Under the pieces are notes generated by a model, which searched no databases, was not told the DNA's origin, and saw only the letters and a program-made list of their open reading frames with translations. The translations under genes and the position numbers were made by a program. Of a stretch of 64,000 nucleotides of DNA, positions 17,102 through 30,985 are shown in pieces. The number at the start of each line of letters is the position of its first letter. Positions within the stretch are counted from its first letter, which is position 1. The stretch comes from Pseudonocardia sp. T1-2H (GTDB lineage: Bacteria > Actinomycetota > Actinomycetes > Mycobacteriales > Pseudonocardiaceae), in assembly GCF_038039215.1 (NCBI RefSeq), contig NZ_JBBPCL010000001.1, forward strand, positions 5,952,001 to 6,016,000. The letters are read 5' to 3'.

Positions 17102-18104
17102 GGCGGAGCCCCGGCCGACGCCGGTTCGCACTCGGTACCGGCTGGCCGCCGGGACGCGGGCCGGTCCCGTTCGGGCCCGTCCCGTTCGGGGCACTGTTCT
17201 GGGGGGATCCGCCGTCCGGGCCGAGGCGGCGGACCGCCGCGCGCATCACGCCGCTGGCCCGCCCGGCGACCCGGCGTCGCAGCGGTGGGCGCAGGCCCAG
17301 CCGGCGGGCCGAGCGCGCGGCCCGGGCGACGGCCCGGCGCTCACGCGGCGGGACACCCCATGCCTCGGGGTGCTTCGACAGCCAGCGGTACCGCTGGAAC
17401 GTGACCGGTGCCAGCGCCACGTACCCGGCCGCGATCAGCGCCATCCCGAGGAACGGGGCGGTGAGCAGGATCGCCGCGACCACGCCGACCAGCACCAGCA
17501 GCGGGGCGATCAGGCGGGGCTGCACCCGGACGCTCTTCAGCGACAGCGTCGGGAGCCGGCTGACCATCAGACCTGCGACGAGCAGCGCCCACAGCGCCAC
17601 CGTGATCTGCGACGACCACCAGCCCGGTCCGAAGTGCAGCCACAGGTAGAGCGGAACGCCCGCGGTGAGCGCGGCCGCCGGCGCCGGGACGCCCATGAAG
17701 AAGCGCTTGGCGAACGGGGGCTGGTCCACGTCGTCGATCAGGGTGTTGAACCGGGCGAGGCGCAGCGCCATGCAGACCGCGAACACCAACGCGACGACCC
17801 AGCCGAAGCGGTTGCCCTGCAGCGCCCAGATGTAGAGGACAAGCGCGGGCGAGACACCGAAGGAGACGAGGTCCGCGAGCGAGTCCAGCTCGGCGCCGAT
17901 CCGGCTGCTGGCGTCGAGCAGGCGGGCCAGGCCGCCGTCCAGCGCGTCGCAGAGCGCGGCCGCGCCGACCGCGGCGATGCACAGCTCGAACCGTCCGGCC
18001 AGCGCGAACTGGACGGCGGAGAGTCCCGCGCAGAGCGCGAGGACGGTGACGGCGTTGGGCAGCAGCCGCACGCCCGCGGCGTACGGGCCGTCCGGCCGTG
18101 TCAC
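17094..18104 (-). CDS. pssA: CDP-diacylglycerol--serine O-phosphatidyltransferase
   Basis: This integral membrane enzyme (336 residues) joins CDP-diacylglycerol and serine to give phosphatidylserine. The CDP-alcohol phosphotransferase signature is complete: DALDGGLARLL then SSRIGAELDSLADL, which fits D-G-x2-A-R-x8-G-x3-D-x3-D. Seven to eight hydrophobic segments surround it. The C-terminal 70 residues (RRAVARAARSARRLGLRPPL and on) are Arg- and Pro-rich and longer than usual, and probably cytoplasmic. The GTG start overlaps the psd stop by four bases, so the two steps of phosphatidylethanolamine synthesis are translated together. Confidence 0.9.
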   Translation of the reverse strand: MTRPDGPYAAGVRLLPNAVTVLALCAGLSAVQFALAGRFELCIAAVGAAALCDALDGGLARLLDASSRIGAELDSLADLVSFGVSPALVLYIWALQGNRFGWVVALVFAVCMALRLARFNTLIDDVDQPPFAKRFFMGVPAPAAALTAGVPLYLWLHFGPGWWSSQITVALWALLVAGLMVSRLPTLSLKSVRVQPRLIAPLLVLVGVVAAILLTAPFLGMALIAAGYVALAPVTFQRYRWLSKHPEAWGVPPRERRAVARAARSARRLGLRPPLRRRVAGRASGVMRAAVRRLGPDGGSPQNSAPNGTGPNGTGPRPGGQPVPSANRRRPGLRRR

Positions 18105-18817
18105 CGATCCCGCCTCGGCGCGCAGGGGGACAGGTCCGCGAGGACGGTCTCGCCGCCGATCGTCCGCTGCCCGACGGCCACCTCCACGGAGGCACCGGGC
18201 GGGAGGTAGGTGTCGACGCGGGAGCCGAAGCGGATCAGCCCGTAGGTCTCCCCGGCGGCGACCTCGTCCCCGGCCCGGACCTCGCAGACGATCCGCCGCG
18301 CCAGCAGGCCGGCGATCTGGACGACGCCGACGGCGTGCCCGTCCTGGGTGTCGAGCACGAGGGAGTTGCGCTCGTTGTCCTCGCTGGCCTTGTCCAGGTC
18401 CGCGGAGAGGAAGGCGCCGGGCCGGTACTCGACCTCGCGGATCCGGCCGTGCGCGGGGACGCGCTGCACGTGCACGTCCAGGACGGACAGGAAGACGCTG
18501 ACGCGCGGGCACGGCACGCGCGGGAGGTCCAGCTCGTCCGGCGGCACGACCTCGGCGATCGTGGCGACGGTGCCGTCGGCCGGCGCGAGGACCACGCCGG
18601 TGCGCGGCGGGGGCGTGCGGTGCGGGGACCGGAAGAAGGCTGCGGTGCCCAGCGTGGCGAGCAGGCCGAGACCGCCCCCGCGGCCGGTGAGCAGGCGGAG
18701 GGCTGCGGCGGTGACTCCCACGCCGGCGACGATCGGCCGTCCGCCCGGATGCATCGGCGGAACCGCGGCGCGGACCAGCTCGGCGATGTGACTCAGGGAC
18801 GTCCCGGTCTCGGGCAT
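18101..18817 (-). CDS. psd: phosphatidylserine decarboxylase proenzyme
   Basis: This 238-residue proenzyme cleaves itself to form a pyruvoyl cofactor and converts phosphatidylserine to phosphatidylethanolamine. The cleavage site is Gly-Ser in LIRFGSRVDTYLP, typical of the short PSD-A type. Upstream are APADGTVATI and the His-containing LSVLDVHVQRVPAHG. A hydrophobic segment near residues 28-55 anchors it. ATG 18817 is chosen (MPETGTSLSHIAELV); 75 further residues upstream are low-complexity and unlike the family. It is the first gene of psd-pssA-(ATPase), the order of Rv0437c-Rv0436c-Rv0435c. Confidence 0.9.
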   Translation of the reverse strand: MPETGTSLSHIAELVRAAVPPMHPGGRPIVAGVGVTAAALRLLTGRGGGLGLLATLGTAAFFRSPHRTPPPRTGVVLAPADGTVATIAEVVPPDELDLPRVPCPRVSVFLSVLDVHVQRVPAHGRIREVEYRPGAFLSADLDKASEDNERNSLVLDTQDGHAVGVVQIAGLLARRIVCEVRAGDEVAAGETYGLIRFGSRVDTYLPPGASVEVAVGQRTIGGETVLADLSPCAPRRDR

Positions 18818-22441
<3,624 letters not shown>

Positions 22442-22465
22442 GTCCTGCCCCACCCAGTACGTCCA

Positions 22466-22501
22466 CGCGAGGGCGGCACCCAGCAGGGTGCCGCCCTCGC
22501 G
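22466..22501 (+). terminator. groEL: 15-bp perfect hairpin after groEL
   Basis: Arms 22466-22480 (CGCGAGGGCGGCACC) and 22487-22501 pair exactly around a 6-base loop, starting 25 bases after the groEL stop. Confidence 0.85.
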
Positions 22502-22822
22502 GCGTTCTCGCCGGGCCCGGAGGCGGGCGGCGCCGCGCCCGCCGGACGCGCAGCCCGTGCTGCGGCCGCTGCGATCCGCCCGCCACGATCACCTCGACGT
22601 CGGCTGCGGCGGTCCCGCACGAGGTGCCGAGGATCCCGGCGGCCGACCAGCCGCCCAGCCCCCCGTGACGAGCAGGTACGCGGCGCGCGAGCGCAGCTCG
22701 AGGTCCGGCGGATCCGCCTCCCCTCGAAGGACGGGGACCTACACCCCGCCCGCCCGTCACCAGCTCGCAGCGTGGTTCCGGCCGGTGCCGGATCCGCGCC
22801 GTGGTTCCGGGAGGCCTGATGC
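22502..22822. other. stretch between groEL and the PspC gene, no gene recognised
   Basis: This 321-base stretch lies between the groEL terminator and the end of the PspC gene. On the minus strand two frames give short pieces (DPPDLELRSRAAYLLVTGG, then LGGWSAAGILGTSCG) that could be one decayed or frame-broken small gene. They match no family I know and the join is arbitrary. Confidence 0.4.
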
Positions 22823-23158
22823 TCACTCCACCGGGGCGAGCGCCCAGGCCGCGGCATAGATCAGCACGCCGGCACCGAAGCCGAACACCGTCAGCACCAC
22901 GAGGCCGATCCGGATCAGCCCCGCGTCCACGTCCAGGCTCTCGGCGAGGCCGCCGCAGACGCCGCCGAGCATCTTGTCGGAGCGGCTGCGGTGCAGGCGG
23001 AAGGGCTTCTTCGCCGGCGCGGCGGCCTTGACCGCGGCGGGGGCCGCCGGCTCGTCGGAAGTCGGGCCTGCGGTGATCGGGCCGGCGTCGGTCAGGCCGC
23101 CGGGGATCGGGCCGTCGGTGATCGGGCCCGTGGAGGTGGTGGTCGTCGTCTCGTCCAT
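22823..23158 (-). CDS. PspC domain membrane protein
   Basis: This 111-residue protein has an N-terminal disordered region rich in Thr, Gly and Pro (residues 1-50) and a C-terminal PspC domain. The domain reads RSDKMLGGVCGGLAESLDVD, then IRIGLVVLTVFGFGAGVLIY, one or two membrane passes. PspC domains belong to envelope-stress systems and to regulators of membrane integrity. No psp partners are adjacent. Start ATG 23158 (MDETTTTTSTG) is chosen; the longer frame upstream is a shadow of the helicase gene. The next gene on the same strand encodes another small membrane protein. Confidence 0.8.
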   Translation of the reverse strand: MDETTTTTSTGPITDGPIPGGLTDAGPITAGPTSDEPAAPAAVKAAAPAKKPFRLHRSRSDKMLGGVCGGLAESLDVDAGLIRIGLVVLTVFGFGAGVLIYAAAWALAPVE

Positions 23159-23244
23159 GTCCACCACACTGCGCCGCGCCGGAGCCCGGAACCTCCGGGA
23201 GGACCCCGGTCCCGACCCGGATCCGCCCCCGGCCCCGGCCGGGG

Positions 23245-23442
23245 TCAGGACCCCGGGGGCTTCGACGGCGTGCGCGCGGACTGCCGCGGGTGCGGGACCT
23301 CGCGCTCGGCGTCGCCCGGCACCTGTCGGTCCCGGAGCCGGATGACCCGGCCCAGGAGCAGCGCGACGACCACGGCGACGACCACCCAGGCCGCCACCGC
23401 GACGACGATCCAGCCGATGATCGAGATCTCGGGGCTCCTCAT
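23245..23442 (-). CDS. small single-pass membrane protein
   Basis: A 65-residue protein beginning MRSPEISIIGW, with one strong membrane segment (IGWIVVAVAAWVVVAVVVAL, residues about 9-30). A short basic cytoplasmic tail follows (RVIRLRDRQVPGDAEREV). I do not recognise the family. It lies between the XPB helicase and PspC genes on the same strand, about 90 bases before PspC. An upstream in-frame start at 23487 would add 15 residues. The membrane pattern and codon bias support a real gene, possibly a partner of the PspC protein. Confidence 0.55.
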   Translation of the reverse strand: MRSPEISIIGWIVVAVAAWVVVAVVVALLLGRVIRLRDRQVPGDAEREVPHPRQSARTPSKPPGS

Positions 23443-23535
23443 GTCGCGTCGAAGACCCAGTGTCCACCCCTCGCGGCCGTCGCGCACGCTCCGGCGGGTG
23501 GCCGCGATTCGGCCGAGCGGACGCGAAGTCGCTGC

Positions 23536-25209
23536 TCAGCCCGTCTCGGGGTCCATCTCGGGGAGGGCGGGGCCGAGCAGGTCGTCCGCGTCGACGATTC
23601 GGTAGGCGTAGCCCTGCTCGGCGAGGAACCGCTGCCGGTGCGCGGCGTACTCCGTGTCGAGGGTGTCTCGCGACACGACGGAGTAGAAGTGCGCCTGCCG
23701 TCCGTCGCCCTTCGGGCGCAACAACCGGCCGAGACGCTGTGCCTCCTCCTGCCGCGAGCCGAACGTGCCGGACACCTGCACCGCGATGGACGCCTCGGGC
23801 AGGTCGATCGAGAAGTTCGCGACCTTGCTGACGACCAGCCGGTCGATCTCCCCCATGCGGAAGGCCTCGAACAGCGACTCCCGCTCCCTGTTCTTGGTGG
23901 AGCCCTGGATGACCGGGCAGTCCAGCGCCTCGCCCAGGTCGTCGAGCTGGTCCAGGTAGGCCCCGATGACGAGGGTGGGCTCCCCCTTGTGCCGGTCCAG
24001 GATCGCCTGGACGACGGGCAGCTTGGTGCGCGCGGTGGAGGCCATGCGGTAGCGCTCCTCGGCCTCCGCCGTGGCATACGCGAGCCGCTCGGCCTCGGTC
24101 ATCGTGACCCGGACCTCGGTGCACTCGGCGGGCGCGATCCAGCCCTGCTGCTCGATGTCCCGCCACGGGGCGTCGAAGCGCTTGGGCCCGATCAGGGAGA
24201 ACACGTCACCCTCCCGGCCGTCCTCGCGGACCAGCGTCGCGGTGAGGCCGAGGCGCCGGCGGGACTGCAGGTCCGCCGTCATCCGGAACACCGGCGCGGG
24301 CAGCAGGTGGACCTCGTCGTAGAGGACCAGGCCCCAGTCCCGGGAGTCGAAGAGCTCGAGGTGGCGGTACTCACCCTTCGTCTTGCGGGTGATCACCTGG
24401 TACGTGGCGATGGTGACCGGGCGGATCTCCTTCTTCTCCCCGGAGTACTCGCCGATCTCCTCCTCGGTGAGGCTGGTCCGCGCGATCAGCTCACGCTTCC
24501 ACTGGCGGCCGGAGACGGTGTTCGTCACCAGGATCAACGTCGTGGCCTTGGCCTTCGCCATCGCCGCGGCCCCGACCAGGGTCTTCCCCGCGCCGCAGGG
24601 CAGGACGACGACGCCGGACCCGCCCTGCCAGAACCCCTCGACCGCCTGGGCCTGGTAGTCCCGCAGCGTCCAGCCGTCCTGGACGAGGTCGATGGCGTGC
24701 GCCTCGCCGTCGACGTAGCCGGCGAGGTCCTCGGCCGGCCAGCCGACCTTGAGCAGCATCTGCTTGAGGTGCCCGCGCTCGGACGGGTGGACGATCACCG
24801 AGTCCTGGTCGATCCGGGCGCCGAGCATCGGGGCGATCTTCTTCTGTCGCATGACCTCCTCGAGCACGGCGCGGTCCAGCGCCGTCATGACGAGGCCGTG
24901 GGCAGGGTGGTTCGCCAGCTGCAGCCGCCCGTAGCGGCCCATCGTGTCCACGACGTCGACGAGCAGCGGCTGCGGCACCGCGTAGCGGGAGAAACGGACC
25001 AGCGCGTCGACGACCTGCTCCGCGTCGTGCCCGGCGGCACGGGCGTTCCACAGCGCGAGCGGGGTGACCCGGTAGGTGTGCACGTGCTCCGGCGCGCGCT
25101 CCAGCTCCGCGAACGGCGCGATCGCGGAGCGGGCGTCGTCCGCCATCGGGTGGTCGACCTCGAGGAGCAGCGTCTTGTCGGACTGGACGATCAGAGGTCC
25201 GTCGGTCAC
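23536..25209 (-). CDS. ercc3: XPB/ERCC3-type DNA helicase
   Basis: This 557-residue superfamily 2 helicase unwinds DNA 3' to 5' and is related to the XPB repair/TFIIH helicase. An N-terminal damage-recognition-like region precedes Walker A PCGAGKT (203-210), DEVH (298-301) and the GLTATLVRED stretch that holds the RED motif. The helicase C domain follows, with VVSKVANFSIDLPEA and QRLGRLLRPKG. Length and motifs agree with mycobacterial Rv0861c. The GTG start at 25209 gives MTDGPLIVQSDKTLLLEVDHP; the 50 residues before it are unlike the family. Its usual neighbour, the helicase-associated protein, is here 7 kb away because a conservon lies between. Confidence 0.92.
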   Translation of the reverse strand: MTDGPLIVQSDKTLLLEVDHPMADDARSAIAPFAELERAPEHVHTYRVTPLALWNARAAGHDAEQVVDALVRFSRYAVPQPLLVDVVDTMGRYGRLQLANHPAHGLVMTALDRAVLEEVMRQKKIAPMLGARIDQDSVIVHPSERGHLKQMLLKVGWPAEDLAGYVDGEAHAIDLVQDGWTLRDYQAQAVEGFWQGGSGVVVLPCGAGKTLVGAAAMAKAKATTLILVTNTVSGRQWKRELIARTSLTEEEIGEYSGEKKEIRPVTIATYQVITRKTKGEYRHLELFDSRDWGLVLYDEVHLLPAPVFRMTADLQSRRRLGLTATLVREDGREGDVFSLIGPKRFDAPWRDIEQQGWIAPAECTEVRVTMTEAERLAYATAEAEERYRMASTARTKLPVVQAILDRHKGEPTLVIGAYLDQLDDLGEALDCPVIQGSTKNRERESLFEAFRMGEIDRLVVSKVANFSIDLPEASIAVQVSGTFGSRQEEAQRLGRLLRPKGDGRQAHFYSVVSRDTLDTEYAAHRQRFLAEQGYAYRIVDADDLLGPALPEMDPETG

Positions 25210-25762
25210 GGAACGGGTTCCCTTCGACGGGGTGTGCGGGTCACCGGCGGGTGACCGGTCGGTACAGCAACGAATACTCTCGGTGAGCCGGACGGCACCC
25301 GACGCGCGACGAGCGGTCGGGTTGGGGAAGATCGGCTCGGGGGCCGACCGGTGGTCCACCTCACCGGCCTGGGGAGGCTCGGTCCGGAGTTATAGTGATC
25401 GGGCTCAAACAAGAGAACGTACGTGTGCCACGACGATCATATCCGTTACCGGCGCGAACACGGCCTCCCCAGCGGCCGCGTGTCGGCACCGAGAAGAACC
25501 GGAACGCGCTTCGCGGAATTCCCCGTGCCGCCACCGGTCCCCGACGAGTAAGGCGCGAGAAGATCGACCCGACGCTCCCCCGGCCCCGCAGACACCTGCC
25601 GAGTCCCGTACCGCCCGTCCGGCGTGTACGGCGCACCCGCTGTCGGCCATTTGCCGCCGCTGGCGTGCACCTCGGCGTCCGCGAGGGCCGTGAGGGCGCT
25701 TCCCGTCGGTCACGCGTGTCACTCTCGTCCGGGTCGTCGGGAACCATCAGGGAGACGTTGAC
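25210..25762. other. divergent intergenic region, XPB helicase / conservon
   Basis: This 553-base region separates two divergent starts. A TATAGT at 25391-25396 resembles a -10 box for the plus strand, in a locally A+T-richer patch (25380-25445), but no good -35 lies 17 bases before it. If used, the conservon message would have a leader of about 360 bases. Open frames inside the region are Arg-rich and have no recognisable features. Confidence 0.4.
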
Positions 25763-28700
25763 GTGACCAGCACCGAACGCCACCCCACGTGGTCCGAGCG
25801 GTTGAACCCGCGCAACTGGAACCTGGCCACCAAGCTCGTCGCCGTCGGGCTCGTCCCGACGCTGCTGGCACTGGTCCTCGGGGTCCTGCGGATCGCGGAC
25901 CAGGCGGGGGTCGCCCAGGACCTCGGCACGGGGAACCGGCTGCTCGAGATCAGGCAGCAGCTCGCCGCGAGCGCGGACGCCCTGCGGGCGGAGCGCGACG
26001 CCGCGGTGCTGTTCGTGGCGGGCAACCGGAAGGGGGACCGCGCCGCCCTGGAGGCCGCGGACGGCGCCACGGACGCCGAGCTGGACAAGGCGCGGCAGGC
26101 CCTCGCGGACCCGGCCGCGCAGGGTCCGGGCACCGCGACGGCGATGCAGCAGGCCGAGGGCGGGTTCACCCAGCTCCCGGTGCTGCGCACGGCCACCGTC
26201 TCCTCGCCCGTCCCGGCCGAGGACGTGCTGAACCAGTACACGGACATCATCGAGCGCGCGGACGTTCTCGAGAGCGCCCTGCTGCGGCAGGCGCAGACCG
26301 AGCAGAACGGCGGCCTGGCGGACGCGCTCGCCGCCACCACCGCCGCCTCCGAGGCGCTGGCCCTGCAGCACACCGTGATCGGCGGCGCGATCGCCGCGGG
26401 GCAGGTGCGGGAGCCGGACCGGACCGCCGTCACCGGCAGCGACGCCGCCTACCGTGCGGCCTTCGCCGCCTACCAGGTCTCGCTCACGCCGGAGCAGCTC
26501 GGCCGCTACGGCAACTTCGCCACGGACGGCGCCAACGTCGCCCGCGAGCAGCTGCGTACCGCGGTCCTCGGCACCGCCGACGGGCGCCCGGTGGTCGCGG
26601 ACCCGGTGGCCTGGAACGCGGCCTACCAGCAGTCGGCGCAGGTCGTGGAGAACGCCGCGGCAGGCGTCGAGAACGAGCTCACCAGCGACAGCGCCGCCGC
26701 CCAGGAGGAGGCGAGCAACCAGGCCGGGGTCAACTCCGTGATCCTGATGCTCGGCCTGCTGCTCGGCATCGCGATCATCGTGCTGCTGGCCCGCTCGCTG
26801 ATCCGCTCGCTGCGCATCCTGCGGCGGTCCGCCCTGGACGTCGCCGAGCGGCGACTGCCCGCCGCCGTCGAGAACATGCGCACGGGCAACGCGATCAACG
26901 CGATCGTCGAGCCGGTGCCGCTGAGCGGCCGGGACGAGGTCGGCCAGGTGGCCCGCGCGTTCGACGCGGTGCACGGGCAGGCCGTCCGCCTCGCCGCGGA
27001 CCAGGCCGCCCTGCAGGCCAACGTCTCCAACATGTTCGTCAACCTCTCCCGCCGCAGCCAGGCCCTCGTCGAGCGCCAGCTGCAGCTGATCGAGCAGCTG
27101 GAGAGCAACGAGCAGGACCCGGACCAGCTCTCGAACCTCTTCCAGCTGGACCACCTCGCCACCCGTATGCGGCGCAACAGCGAGAACCTGCTGGTCCTCG
27201 CGGGCACGGACCTCGCCAAGCGCAACATCGCCCCGGTCCCGGTGGTCGACGTGCTCCGCGCCGCGGTGTCCGAGATCGAGCAGTACCAGCGGATCGTCGT
27301 GCAGCCGCCGCCCTCCGCGACCGTCGCCGGCCGCGCCGCGAGCGACATCGTCCACCTGCTGGCCGAGCTGCTGGACAACGCGACGAACTTCTCCCCGCCG
27401 GACTCGCAGGTCGTCATGAGCACGATCCGGCTGGACGACGGCTCACTGCTGGTCGAGATCGCGGACCGCGGCGTCGGCATGGCGGACGCCGAGCTCGCCG
27501 AGGCCAACCAGCGCCTCGACGGCCCGTCCGCGATCGACGTCTCCGCGTCGCGCCGCATGGGCCTGTTCGTGGTCGGCCGCCTGTCCCACCGGCACGGCCT
27601 GGCCGTTCGCCTCGGCGGCACCCCGATCGACGCCGGTGGCGGCGGCCTGACGGCCTCGGTGACCGTGCCGTCGACGCTCGTCCCGTCGGCGGAGCCCGGG
27701 CCGCCCCAGCGCGCGGTGGCCCCGGCGCAGGTCCCGCAGCAGACGCCGAACACGCCGGAGCGTCCCGGCGGTGGCCTGCAGAGGGCGGGCGGCCGGAACA
27801 CCGGCCCCGACGGGCCGGGCCCGAACGGCTCCGGCCTGAACGGCTCCCGTCCGCAGGTCAACGGAACGCCGCGCACCGGATCGCTGTCGTCGCTGGTCGC
27901 GGGCAGCGACGGGCCGATGAGCCCGGCCGGTGCGTTCGAGCAGGCGTTCCCCCGGAGGTGCCGAAGGCGCCGTCCAGCCTCAACGGCAGCAACGGCCTGC
28001 CCACCCGCAAGCCCGGGTCGGCGCTGCGCCGTAACAAGCCGCCGGAGGCCGCCTCGCCGTCGCCGTTCGACGCGTTCGAGCGGCCGGACCCGGCCGAGCG
28101 GCCCAGCGCGGCCGAGCGGCTCACCGCGTTCGACAAGACCCGGCGCGACTCCCGCCCGGACGACCTGGCGGACACGCCGGACGCGCCCGGTGAGGCCACC
28201 TTCGGCGGCATCGCCGCCGTCGGTGCGGCCGGTCCCGCCGTGGGCCTTCCCGGCCCCGGCCGGGCGGACGCCTCGCAGGACCGTTCCGACGACGCCCGGG
28301 ACGAGACGTCCACGAACGATGCCGAGACGGGTGCGGCCGAGCGCGGCCTTCCCGACGGCAGCCGCACCTCGGCCGGGCCGGACGACATCGAGAACACCGA
28401 CGACACCGCCACCCAGGCCAACCCGATCGTGGCGCAGTCCGGCCCCGAGGTGACGGCCGCCACCGAGGACGACACGGACGCCGACCGGGGCGAGGGGCAC
28501 ATCGAGTCCCCGGGCGGGTCCTGGGCGGTGGAGTCGCTGCGCGGCACCCCCGACGACCTCCGCGACGCCGGCGCCCCCGGCTCCGGCTCGAACGGAAGCG
28601 CGCCCGGGAGCAGGGACGACATCGCACCGGGTGCGTCGTCGCAGAACGGCTCCGGGTCCGGCGGCTCGGCCTTCGAGGGCCTGCCGAAGCGCGAGCCCGG

Positions 28701-30400
28701 TCGGCTCTCCCGTGGCGTTCCCCGCTCGGGTGACCCCGCCGAGACCGGTGAGGCCGAGGACGGGACGGAGCAGGAGACGATCGCCCCCGCAGCCCCCGCC
28801 ACGGCCGCCGCTTCCGGCGGCCGCGAGGACACGGCCGAGAAGGACCGGGCCACCGGGGACCTCCCGGACGGTGAGACCGCCGACGAGGTCGAGGCCCCGG
28901 ATCCCCTTGCCGAGGACGTCCGGACGGACGGCCACGACAGCGGCGACACCCGGGACGGCGAGAACCCGGACAGCGGAGCTGCAGGACGAGCGCTTCCCGG
29001 ACTTCCCCGGCGCGGGTGTCGGCGGGCCCGGAAGCAGCGGCAACCTCGGCGGCCCGCTGCCCACGCGGAACGCTCCGGGTGCGGGCCCGAACGGCCCCGG
29101 CTCCGGTCGTCCCGGCTTCGGCGGGCCCGGGTCCGGTCGACCCGGTGCCCCGGGCAACGGCATCCCCGGCCCCGGCCCGTTCCGGGCGGCCGAGCAGCAG
29201 CCCGTCGGGGCCTCCGCGTTCGCCGGTCCCCGGGACCGGCCGGGTGAGGAGCGCGAGCAGGACGGCCTCCCCGTCCACGGCGGCCGGACCCGGAACGATC
29301 AGGGTCAGAACGGCCTCGACCGCAACGGCCCGGGCCAGAACGCACCTGGGCACAACGGCCCGGGTCAGGGGCAGAACGGCCCCGGCGGCCAGGGTCTCGG
29401 TCAGGGTCAGGTCGGTCAGGGTCAGGTCGGTCAGGGTCAGGGCGCTGCGAACGGTGGCGGGCTGATCGGGCCCGGCGGTCTGCCCCGGCGTCGCCCGCAG
29501 GCCCCCATGGCGGCCCAGGCGCCGGCCGAGAGCCTCTTCGCGCCGCACGTGGCGGGTGCGGGAACTCCCGCCGACCAGCTGCGGCGGCCCGGCGGCTTCG
29601 AGACCCCGCGCAACGCTCCGCCCGCCGGTCCCCCCGGGGCCCCGTTCGGTGCGGCGCCCTCGGGTCCCGCAGCCGGCGGCCCGTCGGGCCTCACGGGCCC
29701 CGCGAGCACTACCCAGGCCGGCTTCGACATGGGCCAGACCACGCCGATCTTCGAGGAGATCGCCTCCGCCTGGTTCCGCTCGAACCGTGCGGTCCCGGTG
29801 CGCTGGGAGGACGGCCAGGATCCGGACGCCGCTCGCGGCCAGGGCCCGCAGGCGTTCCAGCCGGGCCCGCACCAGGGCGGCCCCGGCCGCGCGCCCGAGG
29901 GTCCGGTCCGCACGGGCGGACCCGCCCGGTTCGGCCGCCCGGCGGAGGGCGGGCCGGCAGGCCTGCCCCGTCGCACGCCCGGCAACGGGGATCGGCAGCC
30001 GCTCGAGGCCCCCGTCGGCGCCCGCGCCGAGGCGGGCCGCGGCCCGGCTCTCCCCGAGCGGACGGGCCCGCAGCGGGACGAGGAGTTCGCCACCGCGGCG
30101 GACGAGGGCTGGCGCGCGGCGGAGTCCACCGTCACGGAGGCCGAGCGTTCGGCCGAGGTCACGACCGCCGGACTGCCGAAGAGGCGACCCCGCGCGCGGC
30201 TCGTCCCGGGCAGCGCAGCAGGATCCGCGGTACTGGACGGTCCGTCGGCACCCAGCCGTAGCGCCGAGGTCATCCGCGGCCGACTGACCAGCTACCAGCA
30301 GGGTGTCCGGCAGGGCCGGGAGAGCAGGCTGCGTCGGCAGGCGGGACCCCCGCCGGCCGGCGGCCCGGCGCGCACGACAGAACAGCAAGGGGAGTCATGA
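25763..30400 (+). CDS. cvnA: conservon sensor ATPase (NIT-HAMP-HATPase) with long disordered tail, two frame breaks
   Basis: Corrected, this is a membrane histidine-kinase-like protein of about 1,545 residues. TM1 (24-46) is followed by an extracytoplasmic NIT (nitrate/nitrite-sensing) domain (about 50-310), TM2 (325-343) and HAMP (344-415). A helix with a candidate phospho-His464 ([10 protein letters not shown]) precedes the ATPase domain, with N-box [18 protein letters not shown] (568-573) and GLFVVGRLS. After residue 640 comes a roughly 900-residue Gly/Pro/acidic tail with five GLP-basic motifs. The frame changes near 27950 (one C missing from a C run, [10 protein letters not shown]) and returns near 28978 (one base extra, [13 protein letters not shown]); both look like read errors. 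It leads the four-gene cvn operon, whose products are thought to form a membrane complex like a G-protein-coupled receptor. Confidence 0.82.
29399..29443 (+). repeat. 15-bp coding tandem repeat (GQGQV) in the cvnA tail, three copies
   Basis: Three units of GGTCAGGGTCAGGTC (last one ending GGC) encode Gly-Gln-Gly-Gln-Val/Gly. It lies in the disordered tail and keeps the frame. Confidence 0.75.
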
Positions 30401-30473
30401 TCGGGCTCGAGCGGTCGCACCGAGCGGCCACACCGGGAAGCACCGGTCCGACGAGGATCAACGGGGAGCAGGC

Positions 30474-30896
30474 GTGACGGCACCACAGTCCCAGCCCAGC
30501 CGATTCGGATGGCTGGTCACCAACTTCGCCGAGCGGGTTCCGGGGGTGGCACACGCGATCGTGGTGTCCGCCGACGGCCTGCTGCTGACGGCGTCCGACA
30601 GGCTTCCCCGGGACCGGGCGGACCAGCTCGCCGCGGTGGCGTCCGGGCTCGTCAGCCTCACCCAGGGCGCGGCGCGCTGCTTCGACGCCGGCGGTGTGGT
30701 GCAGACCGTCGTCGAGATGGACCGCGGGATCGTTCTGCTCATGTCCATCAGCGACGGGTCCTGCCTGTCGGTGCTCGCGTCGCCGAGCTGCGACATCGGT
30801 CTGATCGGCTACGAGATGACGCTGCTCGTCGACCGGGTCGGCCAGCTGCTCACGCCCGAGCTCCGGGCCGAGCTGCAGGGTTCGTTCGGGCCCTGA
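30474..30896 (+). CDS. cvnB: roadblock/LC7 domain protein (conservon B)
   Basis: This 140-residue protein has the roadblock/LC7 fold ([20 protein letters not shown], then [19 protein letters not shown]). In bacteria it pairs with small Ras-like GTPases and may act as their activating or scaffolding partner. It follows cvnA by 73 bases and precedes the DUF742 and GTPase genes, the fixed cvn order. GTG 30474 is chosen because GGGGAG lies 5 bases upstream. A longer frame upstream overlaps cvnA and is rejected. Confidence 0.9.
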   Translation: MTAPQSQPSRFGWLVTNFAERVPGVAHAIVVSADGLLLTASDRLPRDRADQLAAVASGLVSLTQGAARCFDAGGVVQTVVEMDRGIVLLMSISDGSCLSVLASPSCDIGLIGYEMTLLVDRVGQLLTPELRAELQGSFGP

Positions 30897-30985
30897 TTCC
30901 CACCGGCGGCGCCTGCCCGGGCGCCGCCGTTCCCCAGAAGACGACGAATACCCGTCACGATCGGCGTAAGGCAGGTGAGGTCCCG

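Noticed and set aside
22502..22822. Possible small gene on the minus strand after groEL
   Set aside because: Pieces in two frames look weakly protein-like, but no family is recognisable and the join point is arbitrary. It is listed as intergenic.
25789..29247. Separate 1,152-codon plus-strand gene overlapping cvnA
   Set aside because: Its first 2 kb is a shadow frame of cvnA. Only the part from about 27950 to 28975 is real, and it is the middle of cvnA between two frame breaks.
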